The notes beneath the pieces are model-generated. The model ran no database searches. It was not told the origin of the DNA and saw only the letters and a program-made list of their open reading frames with translations. Both the position numbers and the translations under genes were made by a program. Shown piece after piece: positions 1 through 11,975 of a stretch of DNA of 64,000 nucleotides. Every line of letters starts with the position of its first letter. The stretch's first letter is position 1. Source of the DNA: Paraphaeosphaeria minitans (Eukaryota > Ascomycota > Dothideomycetes > Pleosporales > Didymosphaeriaceae); contig WJXW01000011.1 of NCBI GenBank assembly GCA_015832175.1, positions 1,674,001-1,738,000 on the forward strand, read 5' to 3'.

Positions 1-3000
1 ACCCATCTATCCACCCAGAGCCCCCCGGGGAGCGCCCACGGCTCACAGTCGTCGCGACACTCGCACCGCCACTCGAGCTCCGTAGCCTCAATAGACCGCC
101 CGCTGTCCCTCGGCCCGGAGCAGGGCCTGGCCATGCAAGCCGGCGTGTACTCGAGCATCCCCGTGCCTTCCTACGAGCACAACTCCAACGCCCCGCGCCT
201 GATCGACTCTTATGCTGCGCCCCAGCCGCACCACCTCGACAAGGGCGGCGCCGATTTCCACCAGTATCCTGTCTTCGACCCCTCCAAGATGCCTCAGAAC
301 GGGTACGCGAACGCTGGGCCGCCGCGCCCGCCTCCCCACGCCACCGGCACCGGCACTGGCATCGGCACCGCCATGGCCTCTTCCCAGCCCGGCGACAAAG
401 GCGTGTCCATCCAGCAGTGGGGCTCGGCAGGCCGAGCCAGCAATGGCAACACCTACACTTCGTACACCGACAGCTCCTACAACACGCGCGCATCGTCAGA
501 CCAGGCGAGCGTCTACTCTAATGACTCCAGAAACCGCACCTCCAACGTCTACTATCCGCAGCAGACCCAGTCGCAGTCCACCTTTTCTTCTATCGGCCTC
601 GACACCGGCAGCCTCCTTCCCATGGCTGCTTCCACGCCCCGCGATTCGCACCGCCACTTGCTACACTCGAACCACCTCTCGGCCTTCTCTTCTACATCCT
701 CGTTCGGCCAACAAGGCCAGAATGGCTTCGCGATACAAAGACCATCAGACCATGTGGTGGAGCAGGAGTTTATGAAACTAATGGAAAGGAGAGGCTGGAA
801 GAGCTTGCCAGAGCAAGCGCGGCGGCAGATGGAGGCCTACAAGATCGACAAGAAGTGGACATTGGTGCACCAGGACAAGCTGGCCGAGCTCAAGCACGAA
901 GAAAGAAAGAGACAGACGCAACGGCAGACGTACGTGGGAGGCGCAAATCCAGACGTCCTAGCGAGGGCCGAAGAGGAGGGCTCGCCCGAGTGGTACGTGA
1001 AGAAGGTCATGGACAACTCCATCACGTTGAAGCAGATGTCGAGTTTGGAAATCAGCTTGCGGACACAGCCAATTGCCTGGGTGCGAGGATTCATCGAGGC
1101 GCAGGGTCAGATTGCGCTCACCAATGTGTTGGCCAAGATCAATCGCAGAAAAGGACAGGGGCCGGCACCACCGCCCAACTCTATCCTTCAAAAGGCGGAA
1201 AACGATACCGAGCGCGAGTACGAGATCATCAAGTGCTTGAAGGCTTTGATGAACAACAAATACGGCGCCGACAATGCGCTGCAGTACCCATCCATCATCC
1301 AAGCCTTGGCCTCATCGCTCATCTCTTCGCGCTTGAACACGCGAAAAGTAGTGTCAGACGTTCTGACCTTTCTCTGCCATTTCGGTGGCGGTGCTGGTCA
1401 CGAGAAGGTTCTCCAGGCGCTCGATGCTCTCAAGACACAGTATGGCGAGAATGGGCGATTCGATGCATGGATGCGTATTGTGGAAGTCACAGTCGATGGG
1501 CGAGGGAAGATGGGCTCCCTGGTGGGCGCTTCGGAAGAGGTCCGCAGCGGAGGTATCGGTGTGGAGAACCTGCTAATGGAATACGCGATCGCTACACTGT
1601 TCCTCATCAACATGATTGTAGATGGCCCGGATCGAGACTTGCAGCTCAGGATGCATATCCGAGCACAGTTCACAGGATGCGGCATCAAGCGCATTTTCAA
1701 GAAGATGGAGGGCTTCCAATACGATGTCATTGACAAGCAGATCGAGCGGTATATGACAAATGAAGCTGTCGATTATGAAGAGTATCTGGAGACGGAGAAC
1801 AACTCCATGGCCGACGATGTGGAGGGTGAAGGCAAGGACCTCAATGACCCGATCCAGATCGCAGATGCGATCAACAGCAAGATCATCAACACGCGGGAGC
1901 AGGACTACTTTGTTTCGGCCATGCAGCATTTAATGATCATTCGGGACACCAACGGCGAAGACCGGTTGAAGATGTTCCAGCTCGTGGATTCGATGCTGAG
2001 TTATGTTGCCATGGACCGCCGTCTACCGGATATGGATCTGAAGCAAAGTTTGAATTTCACCGTGCAGTCTTTGCTCGACAAGCTGTATACCGATTCGGAG
2101 GCGCGACAAGTACGGGACGAAGCGATTGAAGCCCGACAGATTGCAGACTCTGCGATTGCCGAGCGCGACGAGGCAAAAGCCCAGCTCGAACTAGGTGCAG
2201 ATGGTTTGGTCCAGAAGCTACAGAAACAGCTCGCGGAACAAGAGAACATCATCGCCGTACGAAGTAGGCAGATCGAGCAGATGAAAGCTGAGCTCGCGGA
2301 AATCTCCAGGATAAGAGCCCAGGAACTTCAACGCAACGAGCTCGAGACACGTGAGCTGTACTTAATGCTTAGAGATGCTCAAGATGTTGCAGCTTCAGCC
2401 GCGAAGAACAAAGGAAAGGAGGGCCTGGGTGCTGGCGATCCTGCGCAAATGCAAGGCATTCTGGATCGTGAGCGGTTGATGAACCGACTTGAGATTCAGC
2501 TGCAAAGAGCGAAGACGCAGGCTACTCTCGAGGGCAAGGTGCTGGGCCAGGTACAGCCGAGCGAGAAACTGAGAGAGCTCAGAGAAAGAATGGAGGGCCA
2601 GGTTGATGAAGACTTTGACGGTGTTGATCCCAGCTCTCTCGGCTCGTCAAGAGCGAAGAGCGGCGTCGTACGAAGAAAGCCTGTTGGTGGCAACATTGAC
2701 GAGGATGAGCCCATGCCCGACCTTCCTGAAGATGACGAGGAAGCAGTCATTGAGAAGCCTCGAATCATCCAGATGCACAAGCCCAAGCTCAGCAATGCAG
2801 GACGCGCTCCTGAGGGTCTGCTGGACGAGATCGCATCGAAAATCAAACAATATGGCGATTCAGACGAGAATGAAAGTGCCACCCCGGATGTGGAGATGGC
2901 TGGAGCTGAAGATCAAAGCGAAGCATCCAAAGCTGGCGCACCTCCCCCACCGCCGCCACCACCGCCTCCTCCACCTCCTCCACCTCCTCCGCCTCCACCT

Positions 3001-5284
3001 CCTGGTCAGCTTGGTTTCCCCGCCAACATACCCCCTCCGCCGCCTATGCCTGGCATGAACGGTGCTCCGCCGCCACCGCCACCTCCGCCCCCCGGTGCGC
3101 TTGGCTTCCCGCCCGGCATTCCTCCGCCGCCTCCTATGCCTGGTCTTGATGGTGGCATGCCCCCGCCACCACCTCCGCCTCCTCCAATGCCAGGTGCAAA
3201 ACGACTTGGCTTCCCGAAAGCACCTGCTTTTGGTCCTGCTTCTGGACACTTGTCCGGACCGCGGCCGAAGAAGAAGCTCAAGGCGTTGCATTGGGACAAG
3301 GTCGATTCACCGAGCTCAACGGTTTGGGCAGAGCGTATGACTTCAGAAGAGAAAGAGGAGAAGTACCGGGAGCTCAAGAACAAGGGCGTGCTCGACGAGG
3401 TCGAGAAGTTGTTCCTGGCGAAGGAGATTAAGGCTATTGGCAAGAAGTCGGCTAAGAAGGACGAGAAGAAGCAGATAATCTCGCGCGATTTGATGCATAC
3501 CTTCCAAATCAGCATGTCCAAGTTCTCGCAGTATTCGGCTGAAGAACTTACGGGCATGATCATCCATTGCGACACCAAAATCCTCGACGACCCCGTCGTT
3601 ATGGAGTTTCTGCAGAAGAACGATCTCTGCGATGTACCAGATAACGTTGCGAAGCTCATGGCTCCGTACTCGAAGGACTGGACTGGACCTAATGCCAGCG
3701 ACAGCAAGCGTGAGCAGAATCCTGAAGACGTAACGCGAGAAGATCAGATCTATCTGTACACCGCATACGAGCTGCACCACTACTGGAAGAGCAGGATGCG
3801 GGCTCTTAGTCTGACTCGCACCTACCAAATCGAGTACGAGGAGATCTCTAGTAAATTGCTCGAAGTCTCCAAGGTGGCAGATAGCCTGCGTAGCTCGGTC
3901 AGCTTGATCAGCATCTTGGGTCTCATTCTTGATATTGGTAACTTCATGAACGACGCAAACAAGCAGGCAACCGGGTTCAAGCTTTCCACGCTGGGCCGAT
4001 TAGGTATGCTGAAGGATGACAAGAACGAATCCACGTTCGCCGATCTCGTCGAGCGCATCGTCCGTAACCAGTACCCTGGCTGGGAAGACTTCACGGAGGA
4101 GATCAACGGAGTTGTCAAAGCCCAGAAAATCAACGTCGAGCAGCTGCAGACGGATGCGAAAAAATACATCGACAACATCAAGAACGTCCAGATGTCGCTC
4201 GATTCTGGCAACCTGTCGGACCCGACCAAGTTCCACCCCGAAGACAAAGTCGCCATCATAGTGCAGCGACACATGAAGGAGGCCCGACACAAGGCAGAGC
4301 ACCTGCAAGTATTCTTGGAGGATATGGCCAAGTCGTACGACGACATCATGGCCTTCTACGGCGAAGACCCCACCGACGACAGCGCCAGACGTGACTTCTT
4401 CGCCAAGCTGGCCAACTTCGTCGTAGAGTGGAAGGCACGTCTCCCTCTCACCCCCTCCCCCTACAAATCACTAACACGCAAAACAGAAATCCAAAGAAAA
4501 GAACATCCAACTGGAGGAACTCCACCGCCGAAACGAAGCCAACATCCGCCGCAAAGCCGCGGGTCCCAACCCCCTCTCCTCCGCCGCCCTCGCCAACGAC
4601 ACGGGCGACAGCGCGCCCAAATCCCCCGCCAACACCGGCGCCATGGACGACCTCCTCAAGAAACTGCGCGACGCCAAGCCCGAAGCGAGAGACCAGCGAG
4701 ATCGCAGGCGCCGTGCGCGCTTAAAGGATAGGCACCAGGTGAGGGTTGCGAGTGGACAGCAGATGCCAGAGATTGGGGTGAACATGGAGGAGGAGCAGGA
4801 GGGCGAGGAGGAGAGTGGGAGTAGCGTGGGGAGGGGCATGTTGAGTCCGTCCACGGATGGGGGGGAGAGTGTGGTCGGCGAGAGCGTAAAGAGTCCGACA
4901 GAAGCGAGCGCTGCGAGCGGTGGGGATGTCGCGGATCGCGCGGCGGCCATGCTGGAGGGTCTTACGGGCTCGAGCCTTGCCAAGGACGGGTCGCTGGTCG
5001 TCCGGCGGCGCAGGGAAAACGCGGACTCGGAGCGCGAACGCAGGCGGAGACGGAGACAGCAGGCTTCTACAGCGAGGAGTGACGAGGGCGGCGGGCTGAT
5101 GAGCCCTACCATCCCCGAGGAAGGCGACGATGCGGTCAGGAGGGGTAGCGTGGTCAGTGGGGATGGGAGCGAGGAGGGCCCGCAGACGCCGATTACGATT
5201 GTGAGTCCGCCGAGTCCTGAGGGGAAGCGTGCGCGTGACGAAGAGGGTGGGGGCAGGAAGTTGCCTACGCCGCCGCCGGAGTAA
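1..5284 (+). CDS. BNI1: Formin (Bni1/SepA type), 5' end outside the window
   Basis: Diaphanous-type formin that nucleates and elongates linear actin cables for polarised growth and septation under Rho-GTPase control. The frame is open from base 1, so the N-terminus is missing; 1,743 codons are visible. In order: the GTPase-binding/FH3 region (about residues 250-650, bases 750-1960), a coiled coil (bases 2080-2570), a proline-rich FH1 with long Pro runs (bases 2938-3200), FH2 (about bases 3260-4430), then an autoinhibitory DAD with MDDLLKKLR followed by a basic run (from base 4643). Exons are <1-4434 and 4487-5284, joined by a 52-nt intron that begins GC rather than GT (AAG|GCACGT) and ends ACAG. 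Splicing gives VEWKKSKENIQ, as expected at the end of FH2. Without splicing the frame runs into non-formin sequence and loses the DAD. Family is certain; the exact orthologue name is by architecture. Confidence 0.95.
4435..4486 (+). other. GC-AG intron in the formin gene
   Basis: A phase-0 intron of 52 nt with donor AAG|GCACGT, a CTAAC branch-like site and acceptor ACAG. No GT donor nearby restores the reading frame into the DAD-containing exon. GC-AG introns are a rare but known class. Confidence 0.8.
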
Positions 5285-7508
5285 CTTTTACCTTCTTTTT
5301 TGCCTTTTTTCATCGCTCTTCGTCCTCTGCATGCTCTTCCATAGAGAAAGGGATGTATTGTTCGGAGGAGGAGGGGGCTCGAAGCATATCGCCGCGTCGA
5401 GGTTTTGTTGCACGCTGCGCACGAGAACGAGAACGAGGATGGGGAGGCGGGGTTTTGGATATTGAGCGCTGCGATGCGACGCTGCGACGTAATACACATA
5501 CACGCATTAAGGGGGAGGGGGCGTTTTTATTGGTGTGGGGAGTGTGGAGGGAAGGTGATGAGATGGGATGGGATGGGATGAGATGAGATGAGATGGCATA
5601 TCGATAGTTAATACCACGATGTTGGATGTTCATCTCCTGACCGGCTCCAAGGCACTGCGGGTTCTGCGCGTAGGTGGGACGGAGGGGTGGGAGTCGAGAA
5701 GTAATCAAACGAAGATTTGGGGGAGGGTGAGGGTGAGGGAGAGGTGGGTGGTGTTTGCGTAGGGTAAGTCGATTGTGAGGTTTTGGACCGTGGACGCTGT
5801 CGATAGAGGCGTTTGTTCACGCACATGTGCGCGTGGTAGAGTGCGGTGAGAACATTGGTCTGTCCAGGTTTCACGGCGGCTGCTTGTTCAGGTCGCGCTC
5901 GGAGGAGAGGAAGACGGCTTCCGAAACCACGCGTCTTTCGGTAGGTACCTAGATACCGTGGACGCGGGGTGACGGGCGGATAGGCGTCGTTGGGCTGTTT
6001 CATTTCGAGTCTCGACTAGATATCTACAGTCGCTACCACCGTACGTGGTGCGGACGTTTTTGCGCACCCGCCACGGGTGACGGGTTTTGGGGATCGTCGG
6101 GTCACCTTCCTACCGCACAATCTCATATAATTGAGCCCAGGGAAAACTCAATTATATGTGATTATGCGGGTAGATACCCAGGTGGACCCTGAGCAGATAA
6201 TTGTTATCTTTGTGCTTGGGACTTGGTAGACTGGACTGGACTACCTGACCGTAGGTAGATAGGTAGGTAGACTAGGTAGTCTAGCCTTTTGTTTTTTTCT
6301 TTTTGCGAGTCGCGGTTCGGCTCTCCATCGAGTTGTCCGGTCGGTGAAACGGCCGTGCGTTTACAGTGGCTTTGTTTGATCGGGCAAGCTTGCGGACTGG
6401 AGGTAGCATGCTTCCGATTGGGGGTGTAGCGCTGTTTCAACTCGAGTGTGTAAGGTAGGTAGTCTAGGTAGATAGGCAATTGGAGTGCGCTATCCATCGA
6501 TTTTGCGTGGGTCCTGAAGACGAGGGCTTGACGCTTTGATCACGAGGATTGCATATTCCTCCTGAGAGGAAAATGTTTCTGTCTGGGAGGAGAGCTGGTG
6601 AGACGAAGCGGATGTTGCTGACTACTGCATAGGAATCTCTACAGTCTACACCAGTTCTGGATCATCTGACATTTGGAAACCGCACATTCAGGTTATCGGC
6701 TAACACCGAATGCGGACTAGATAGACTGTCTAGTGGCCGTCGCTAAAGAACGTGCGATCGCCACTAGCAGAATTAGCCTCGCCTCTGGTGATCTTGAGAC
6801 CACCGGTCTTGTTGACGAGGACGAGAACATTGTCACTCCTTTGTTTCAAAACATGTTCTGTTTCAAAACATATCCGCGAGTCAATACGACGATAACCACG
6901 CATTCGGATACCTGGGTCTGTCAGCTTTCAATGGTGCGGATGGGGCTGTTCGTAGAACTGACAGAGATGAACGTAGGGCCATGTTCGCAGTTACTGATGG
7001 TCTGTCAGGAGACCTACGTGGCAGAATGTTGCTTGGACTACGAATCGACTTGAATCCAACCAGAAAGGCTGCAATCAATCCGACCTTGCCTGTCCTCATG
7101 GGGTGAGAAGTACCCAGACTGAAACTCGGCAGACGAGCATACGCCTGTGTGTTTATGGGAAGGCTTTCTCTGTGTGAAACCCCAGAGGACCGTCGTACCG
7201 GATTTTCCACTGTAAAGTCGGCATCCGCCCAGGTCTACCATGCCAAGATCAACGCAAACTCACGGTCACTAGCTTCAACTTTAAACAAGACAGTACATGG
7301 CCTCCACACAAAGTCAATAGATCGTTGAGGGTGTTTCTATTCTGGTTCCCATCTTCAAACAACTCTTAGGATGTATTAAACCTTGGTATCGCGCTGCTAT
7401 TTTGCAGCTATCAAACACGACATTTGTTTTCCGCGTTGGCCGTTTTCCTTCTTTTCACAGGCTGAACATCGCCCCGTCATTCGCTTCGCCATCACACTAT
7501 TTATAATA
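5285..7508. other. Intergenic, formin 3' side to peroxidase
   Basis: No convincing gene. It contains GGGAT/GAGAT pentamer runs (about 5566-5596), TAGGTAG-type tracts (6248-6282, 6455-6476), a long inverted repeat at 6113-6169, and a 12-bp direct repeat GTTTCAAAACAT near 6842-6872. A short open plus-strand frame ending about 7107 has coding-like composition, but no start or recognisable domain. Confidence 0.6.
6113..6169. repeat. Inverted repeat / strong hairpin
   Basis: Two 23-nt arms (6113-6135 and 6147-6169) match at 21 of 23 positions around an 11-nt loop. The innermost 12 bp are perfect (CATATAATTGAG / CTCAATTATATG). It is AT-rich in GC-rich surroundings. It could be a tiny MITE-like relic, an RNA hairpin or a protein-binding dyad; nothing nearby decides this. 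Confidence 0.8.
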
Positions 7509-8520
7509 ATGTATATTTCTACATACTTCGCTACAGTCCTGGCTGCGGCAAGCACCGCGCAGGCCCTTCAATCTTCCGATGGCACCACAGCAGCATCATT
7601 TTCCAAGCGCGGACTCGTCTCCAAGCTCGTAGGCGGCTTCATAGGCTTCAAGACACAAGATACCACCGTATGCCCCGATGTATGGAGCGAAATCTCCGAG
7701 ACCCTCACGCAGCAATTTCTCGCAGATGGGCAGTGCACAGATGCCGCTCGTGCTGCCATCAGAGCACCCTTCCACGACTGCTTCAACGGCGCTTGTGATG
7801 GATCCCTCATCCTCGCAGATGAGTGCTCAAGACGAGAAAACACCGGCCTCACACGTCTCTGCGGCAACCTGGGAAACCTCGCCAAAGAGAAAAACGTCGG
7901 CGTCGCCGACCTCATCCAATTCGCTGGTGGTACGCCATCTCCGCATCCACCGCCACACCTCCCTTCCACACATGCTAACCGCCCCAGCCCACGCCATCAA
8001 AACATGCCCCGGCGGACCCACAGTCCCCGTCCTCATCGGTCGCCCCGACTCCGCCGTCGCCTCCCCCGCGGGCATCCTCCCCTCGGGCAACGCCGTCGCC
8101 TCCGACCTCATCCAGCACTTCGCCGCCCGCGGCTTCTCCGCCGTCGACCTCGCCGCCCTCATCGGCGCACACACCGCAGCCCGCAACCGCATCGCCGTCC
8201 CCGCCAAAGCAAACCTTACCCTGGACTCGACCCCGGGCCAGTGGGACAGCAAGTACTACTCCGAGACCATCGCCGGGCGCGCGCCCGTCACGCTGCCGAG
8301 CGACAAGAGTCTCGCGGACCATCCCGTCACGGGGGTTGCGATGAGGGGGTTTGCAGTCAGTCAGGGGGCGTGGAGTCTGGCGTTTGTGCCGGCCATGGCG
8401 AAGATGAGCATGTTGGGGGTGGAAAAGGGGGGGTTGGTGGATTGTACGTCTGCGTTGCCGGGGGGGAGCAGGAAGAGGGATGTGAGGAGGTCGAGTGTTT
8501 TTGAGCGGTTGGGATGGTAG
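7509..8520 (+). CDS. Secreted class II haem peroxidase
   Basis: Extracellular fungal member of the plant-peroxidase superfamily, which oxidises substrates with H2O2. Exons 7509-7929 and 7988-8520; the 58-nt intron (GTACGC...CCAG) splits an Ala codon and yields IQFAGAHAIKTCPGG. The protein is 317 aa. An N-terminal signal peptide starts MYISTYFATVLAAAS and is followed by a short pro-like stretch with a KR pair. The distal haem pocket is RAPFHDCF (Arg85, His89); the proximal ligand is in LIGAHTAARNR (His202). Cysteines are placed as in class II enzymes. The sequence does not show whether it is manganese, lignin or generic type. The start was chosen at the ATG that begins the signal peptide, although the frame is open upstream. 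Confidence 0.9.
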
Positions 8521-10029
8521 ACGAGGGTGGGTTGGACGTGGAGCTTGGGAAGGGGAGAGAGTGTACGATTAAGATTGATTCTGCGGGGCTTGGGGGTGGG
8601 ACGGCGACTAGGTTTGAGCGTCTTTAATGTTAGTCACGTTACTGTGCAAATCACGAGTTGAACATGTTAATAGTCTTTATTTTGAGTGCATTTTTATTAC
8701 ACATCTCTGTTGCGCTCCCCTTGTTCTTGTCATTGTTGTTGTTTCTCTCGCTCCTGGATTTGGCCTTTCTCATCACCATTCTGTTCCAGCCGACCGTCCG
8801 AAAAGTGTAAGAAGTTCTCTGCGAATCTAGCTGACGGTACGGTTCTCCCCACCAAGACCACGGCCAAAAGCACGCTGATTGCCGCGTCGAAAACGGTAAC
8901 CTGCTCGCAGCTAGGTACGCTTCGAAGGCAGGCGGTGTGTGCGTGGAGAGCAGCACCAACGAGGCATTTTAGAAGTATAAGAGGTAATTTTTCAGCATAC
9001 ATCTAAAGAAAGACTGTGAGGATACGAGGTCCTACTGCTCAAAGAAGTAGTGTAGCGGTAGCTGGCTTCACTTCGCTAGTTGTCTTGCACAATCGGGACA
9101 TTCCCGAAAGCTTCTCCACAGGCTCCAGTTCTAAGAGCTGCCAAACCGTCATTAGAAAATTAAAGATGTACTGCTTGACCGTCTTGGAGAATCTGGTGGC
9201 TTGGTAGTCTGCCTTCAGAAGCAGCCCAGTCTGTCCAGGGTCGGATGAGCGGATGAGAGCGGAACTCGTCTGGAGTAGGAACGTGGCTTCCATCAACGCA
9301 TGCATCTCAGTTTCCTCAGTATTCTCCGTTATCCAGATGAAGATGCTTTCCACCAATGGCGTTCGCGTCACTCAGTCTGGCAGCAACAAGTCGCCGCTCG
9401 TGGTTTGACATGGTGTGCGGGTGTCGAGCAGGGCCCGCAGAAGAATAGCGTCCGGGTTGTACAAGGTAGTTCCAAGTCGCAGAGAGCCCTCCGTTTCTGC
9501 TGCTAGGCTTGGTAGAAGCTCTGTGGTGCGTGGGGATGGACTGGACGCGTCGCATACGAGCTTGGAAATACCAGGGTGGATAATACTGATTTTATAGCAT
9601 GCCTTCTCCGCGTCTGTTGCACGACTGAACATGCAGGTGGTTCGGGAATCGTCAAAGTAGTTTTGTACTTACTAAAAATGATTGACCATGGTTTTTGAAG
9701 TCATTAGTGCGTTGGATGTTTACTACAAGTGGATGCTAAGTCCATGACGTAATCGTCCCGCCTTCGCCTCGTTGCAACTTCACAAAGACAGATGGTCGAA
9801 CTGGTTTCCACAAAAGCATTTTGACTTAGCTAATAGACATTAGTTGGGAGGTAACGAAAGCTCCTGCAAGAGTTCGTCTTATCGAGCTTCAGCCACGCTC
9901 AACAACACGCCAAATCCAATCCCATAGCCACGAACGTTGTGTAGCAGCACGTGTAAAACCCAAAGACGAAAAGAAATTCCATAACGCAAGAAGGAACCGC
10001 AAAAAAACCACCACCACTCTCCTCACGCC
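8521..10029. other. Intergenic, peroxidase to small gene
   Basis: Apart from the doubtful minus-strand frame at 9039-9632, listed separately, nothing is recognised in this stretch. Confidence 0.5.
9039..9632 (-). pseudogene. Possible decayed gene: one frame with a single internal TGA
   Basis: On the minus strand one frame runs from an ATG at 9632 to a stop at 9039. It is broken only by a TGA at 9372-9374. The first half (86 codons) and second half (110 codons) are in the same register. The second half has protein-like composition, with stretches such as LLLKADYQATRFSKTVKQ and no low-complexity bias. No domain is recognised. It could be a pseudogene, a gene with an unrecognised in-phase intron, or chance. 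Confidence 0.25.
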
Positions 10030-10707
10030 ATGGCCGAAACCAATCCCAAACCCACACTCTCCTCCCTCCTCCACACACTCCTCCCAACCGTCGACCTCAC
10101 AAACCCACCTCCCCACCCTACCCACTCCTCCTTAACCCCAACCATATCCTCCCTACTCCTCCACCCCACGCTAGAAGCCGCCCTCCACCTCCTCAACGCC
10201 GACCTCCCCTCAGCCCACTTCCTCGTCCGCCACATGCAAGCCCCGCCCGCCATCGAAGGCATGCTGCTGCACTCCATCCTGCACCGCAGCGAGGGCGACA
10301 TGTCGAACGCGCGGGCGTGGGCTAGCGACACCGTTGACGCGAGCGACGGGTGAGTTCCGAAACGAAGGGGGCGGCAGCGGCTGGACTTTGGCACGGTGCA
10401 GGCGATGAAAGGGAAGGTGGCGGGGGGAGTGCGGTTTGCGGAGTTCGTGCATGGGGGGGATAAGGCTGGGGTGGGGCGGTTGGTTGATGATGTTGAGAGG
10501 TGGAGGAAGGACAACGGGGCCGGGGAGGAGGAGGAATTGGCGGGGAGGATACGTGGGGAGTTGGAGAGGGTGGTGGAGTGGTGTAGGGGGAAGTTTGGGG
10601 AAGGGGGGTGGACCGATGCGAGTGTGGCGTGGGTGGAACATGGTGAGGAGGTGAGGAAGATGGGGGAAGATATGGTTAGCGGGGAGAAGGGGTTTCGAGA
10701 TTTCTGA
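10030..10707 (+). CDS. Small conserved-looking protein; frame interrupted by one TGA
   Basis: Function unknown. A single frame runs from ATG 10030 to TGA at 10705-10707, interrupted only by TGA at 10351-10353. The first part has a Pro/Ser-rich start and then LVRHMQAPPAIEGMLLHSIL, followed by GDMSNARAW. The second part is charged, with RIRGELERVVEWCRGKFG and an MVSGEKGFRDF end. Both parts look like one protein family. The obvious intron (GTGAGT at 10350 to GCAG at 10401, 52 nt) would put the downstream exon out of frame. A 69-nt intron from a weak GTTGAC donor at 10333 would keep frame. The minus-strand ORF over the same bases (10023-10712) is Ser/Pro-rich and looks like a shadow. Confidence 0.55.
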
Positions 10708-11975
10708 GACAATGCTTTTCGTCGCCTCGCAGCGCTTCCACTAACGTTGGCTTGTGGCAGGATGTACCTACTTCTGAGAGGGGGGTTGAGCTACCATCAA
10801 GTCAGGTCACTCCGAAACAATAAAAGCTCGTACATTGTACGCATGACACATCTGCTTGCGGTTCGTTGGTGTCTTACATGTCGAAATGACATCTTCTTAT
10901 TGATGCAGAGAAGACGACATACTGTAGGAAAAAAAACCCTCACCGAGGAAACAAGTCGACGATGAGTAAGTCTCCTATATTTGACAATTAAGCTAAAGAA
11001 AGATCGCGTTGGCAAAAATATCATATAAAAGACAGAATCTAGCCTTCCTCAAAGGGATAATCGAGGAGAGCGAATATTTGACCAGCACTCTGCCTCTGTC
11101 CATCACCACATGCGGAGACAACCCGGCTTCGAACCGCATCAGAAACCAATGGCTCCTATTCGCAGCGGTAGTAAGCCGCCACAGTGCACCTTTAAGGCCT
11201 GGACATCTCCAAAGAGAGCTACCTACCTGCCATACCTACCATACCTATTTCCTCCCTTCCACCGCATGCCAAGCCCCCTACCTACCTACCCAGGTACCTA
11301 TCAATCCCTCCATCCACCCATTCCGTAGGTATAACCCCCTCCCACTTCCACAGCGAGCCTCGCACCGCCATCCCCGCAACTGCCAACGACACCAAATCCC
11401 CCACCTTCTCCACAACTCCACGCAACGTCCCCATTCGACATCAAGACGCGAGCCATCCACAGCATCATCACTCCGGACGTTAGTACATCCAGAAGTATGC
11501 TTGAAGAGTGATGGCATTGACGGGACGCCCATGCAGATCATTTCGGTGTTCATGAGGGATGATCGGGATGTTGTCCGCAAGTAGGTAGGTAGACGAATTG
11601 CAAGGGTTAGGGTTAGGGTTTGGGATATCGATATTTGTGTGCATGTGAGTGAGCAGGGTAGATATCTTGGGTTATCTCAGCACCAGTGCAAGTGCCAATC
11701 TCACACCTCTACTCACATGCAGCTACCTTCCGCAACAATCCAGAGGGGGGACCTACGCCCACCACCGGCGGCTTCGCCTACACTCCCCACCCACCCAGAG
11801 CCAACATACAATCATATTATTACCATTTCCATTTCATTACCCATGAAAACTGTCTATTTCCTACCATCCATCCAACCTCTCTTCAAACCTAACCCAACCT
11901 ATCCAACCCAGCCCACCGTACCACAGAAACCCCCACCCATCCATCTCTTTTCGACCTAACCCATCCACGCATCTA
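10708..11975. other. Intergenic, convergent with SEY1
   Basis: No gene recognised. It holds TACCTACC-type tracts (about 11219-11330 and 11580-11592), a telomere-like stretch at 11603-11624, and pyrimidine-rich DNA downstream of SEY1. Confidence 0.6.
11603..11624 (+). repeat. Short interstitial telomere-like repeat
   Basis: AGGGTTAGGGTTAGGGTTTGGG-like stretch: two perfect TTAGGG units plus a degenerate third. TTAGGG is the usual ascomycete telomere unit. Such short tracts also serve as protein-binding sites in promoters. Confidence 0.6.

Noticed and set aside
4471..5499. 342-codon minus-strand ORF over the formin 3' end
   Set aside because: Ser/Leu/Pro-rich shadow of the formin C-terminal exon, which has clear splice and DAD support.
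6840..7107. Plus-strand frame with coding-like residues (ends about 7107)
   Set aside because: About 85 codons with no start, no splice partner and no recognisable domain; the opposite strand is equally open.
10023..10712. 229-codon minus-strand ORF over the small 10-kb gene
   Set aside because: Low-complexity Ser/Pro/Thr composition; the plus strand reads as a better protein despite its TGA.
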